Source: Agrypnia vestita
Taxonomy: Eukaryota; Arthropoda; Insecta; Trichoptera; Phryganeidae
Direction of reading: 5' to 3'
DNA: 64,000 bases
Assembly: GCA_016648135.1 (NCBI GenBank)
Contig: JADDOH010005014.1
Span: forward strand, 44,649-108,648
Part shown: in pieces, positions 57,201 to 60,200 of the stretch
Layout of the letters: each line of letters begins with the position of its first letter
Numbering within the stretch: position 1 is the stretch's first letter
The notes under the pieces: model-generated
What the model was told of the DNA's origin: nothing
The model's database searches: none
What the model saw: the letters and a program-made list of their open reading frames with translations, nothing else
Program-made: the position numbers and the translations under genes

Positions 57201-60200
57201 TAGCCTTGATAACATTTAAATTAATTATATTTTAATCAAAGTCGAGAGGTGGTAAAATATTTTTATTGACGTTTCTTAAGTCACACAAAACAATAATGGA
57301 TTCCTATGTATATTAATTAAATTCTCTGATATTTATCTAAAAAATGATGCTCACCTGAAAAAAGTATAAAAAATAATTATGCTGTGTGATCTCAAAAACC
57401 GCTATTTTTACTGTCTTTACTGTCAAATAGAAAAAAACAAATTGTTTTAATTTTTACACTACAATGGGTGATGATGAAAATGACGTTATTAACTGAAAAT
57501 AGATAGATATTCCACTTAAAATAAGTCTTATACATATAAAAACGACGCCAAAGTGCACCATTCAAAAGTTTTTGCTGCTTCTGATTGCAGATATTCTGCT
57601 TTCCTGGCATCCTGCGAAAACATATTAATCTGTCAAGTCATTCGTTTTTCGAGTGGGGCATACATTCATCCAACTTATCATTTAGAGCAGCAATGGGCTT
57701 ATTCCAGGATTTTATCGAACAGTATCATTATTGATTTAATGTCATAACATAATCTCTGCCACTCATCTTACGTATTTCATCCTTTTAGTATGGATTCTCG
57801 ACTGATTTCTCTCTATTGGTATTCAAAATTGTTGACCGTCGGTCTGAGTAAAGACGTACGTTAACTTAAAAATTGCTAGATTGCCGATAGTGGTAAAAAT
57901 ATCTTTAAATAATTGATATCATGTCTCACAGAGACGAAGCTATTTTATATGGAATATTACAGAAGTCTGGGTGTATCTAGAACGACTAGTCGTAGTTTGG
58001 CTTAAGTAATCACTTTACACAATGTAACGTGCACGACTCCACCCATATAATCCACCAGATCAGTAAGTTATATATATGTGTAGGTATATGGTATTTATGT
58101 ACCTCGCTTCCCTTTACCCGATACAAAGTATACGCTATTGCCATCTTTGGTTGGAATTTGTCATTACCATGAATTATTACATAGATGTCGCTGCTGGTAA
58201 TGAGACTTCAATATGTTCACTAGTCTCTGCGAGACATCAGAAATACACTTAAATAGTGATTATCCACTTCTGGGATAAAATCCAGTAATCGCGTTCTTGA
58301 AATAATTTTAAAAAGTCTAAATTTATAATTTAATTTAATAAGATATAATCATAATGCTTTGAAAGAATTGAAATAATTTTAATATTTAGAATTTTTTAAT
58401 CATTAACCAAGTAGTGAGGTACCTCAAGGTTGTCGTCTTGGTCCTATTTTATTAATATTAAACATAAACGATGTTTTTGATTTATAAGATGATAATCATA
58501 AGCAGATGTACGCAGAAAGGATAGAACACCGCAATCTCCTATTCTGGTACACCACTTTTTCCTAGTCTCCTTACAAACATCTTTTCACAAGTTTCTGACA
58601 GGATGTCTTCCAGTGTTTGTTTATGCACTGATCATACCTGGTCGTTTGCGGATGCCTCTGTTCCTGCTGCCTTCTTCCAATATGTACATATGTATTTTGC
58701 TTTCTTGCGATTAATATTGAGCTTATTCACCAGAGTCCCACGCCGCCCCAGTACGTGTTCTGGTACCACAACGAGCGCATGATCAACTACGACACGGCGC
58801 GCGGCGGCATCAGCGTGGAGACGGAGCCGGGCCCCAAGAGCCAGTCGCGGCTGACCATCCGCGGCGCGCGCGACACGGACTCCGGCAACTACACCTGCAG
58901 CGCCAGCAACACCGAGCCGGCCAGCATCTACGTCTTCGTCACTGAGGGTAAGCGCGATTTTAAATTTTTCTATTAGTAGAGCCGAACCAGACCGTCATCC
59001 GCATACCTCCATGGAAAAACACCCTAATACGTCATAATAAAAAAATCAATAAATTAAGAGGTGCAGTGTAAAATCACCTTTTTGCCTTTACAATAATAAA
59101 TCGAATCGTTCAAAAACAAGGAAAAACTTGAAACAAGCAAATCTGAATATTTAACAAATAAAAAAATATTTAACAAATGAAATTTAACAAATAAAAAAAA
59201 ATTTTAATGAGCACTACAAAAAATAAACATTTTTTAAATACATGTACCTACACAAAATATGTAAGTCTCTCTCCAAGCACAAGAGTTAATCATTTTTTGG
59301 AGAGGTATAGCGAAAAAAAAATCTATATTAATAATAGACTAGAATAAAATAAAATTTTAAAAACTGTGTGTAATATTAAATACAATAAAAAATAATAATT
59401 CCACTAATGGGTCTGGTGCAAAATCAATCGCAATTCAGCTTACACATAAATGTGATGAAGATAACAGACCACCAATATATAGTTATATCAGTTGCATGAA
59501 ATTATATTTTAACAGTCACATACATGCCTATATTATTTTTCTTCAGTCGGTTTCCTAATTACCAATAATGATCTGGCTCCCAGACCTACGAAGGTCCTTG
59601 TTTCCACTTTTGGTCGGTCGATTAGAGATTTGTCATTTTTCCTTTGTTTTCTCATTAGCGGCTAGTCATCATCAGTGTTGTTATTATAATTCCAGCCTAA
59701 TTCCAGTGAGTTTCGGACAGACATTTGGATATTTAAAATAAGGATAGTTGATACTTAATATAATTTATATTTAACTGTTATATAAAACACAATACTGAAC
59801 ATCAAGCAATCCAAAAATATTCTCCTAGTATTTCTCTATAAGAGACAATTCTCATGTGTATAGAGCGTGTTTTACATTATGTATATACATTTGTACTTAT
59901 ATTAATTATCACAGTAAAAAAAAAACAAAGTAAATAAGCATTCAACAATTATCATGAAAAACATAATAAAGGTATTACAGAAAAATATAGTAAAGATATA
60001 CAAAATCAATACTAAAAAATAAACAAATACATACAAGGCATAAAGCAACGTGTGCCCTTGCACACCTTCCTTATGATAAACTCTATTAATTGCCCGTGGG
60101 TTTATTATGGACGTGTAGTCTAGTACAATAATCTAGTTGATTTAGTGTTTGGGACCGAGGACTTGGTCGCTATGCAGAAATGCTCAAACTTAATTATTAA

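Larger units (their letters stand above)
39959..58733 (+). other. Intron 4 of the dpr12-like gene
   Basis: The intron runs from donor GTGAGG to acceptor TTCACCAG, 18.8 kb. It holds the elements listed separately. In 40420-42390, 42770-43700, 46000-46690, 48250-48730, 49280-50150, 50400-51850, 53100-53700 and 55700-57900 I see AT-rich DNA with no supported gene. The 43798-44061 frame (87 codons) has no recognisable family. Confidence 0.7.
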
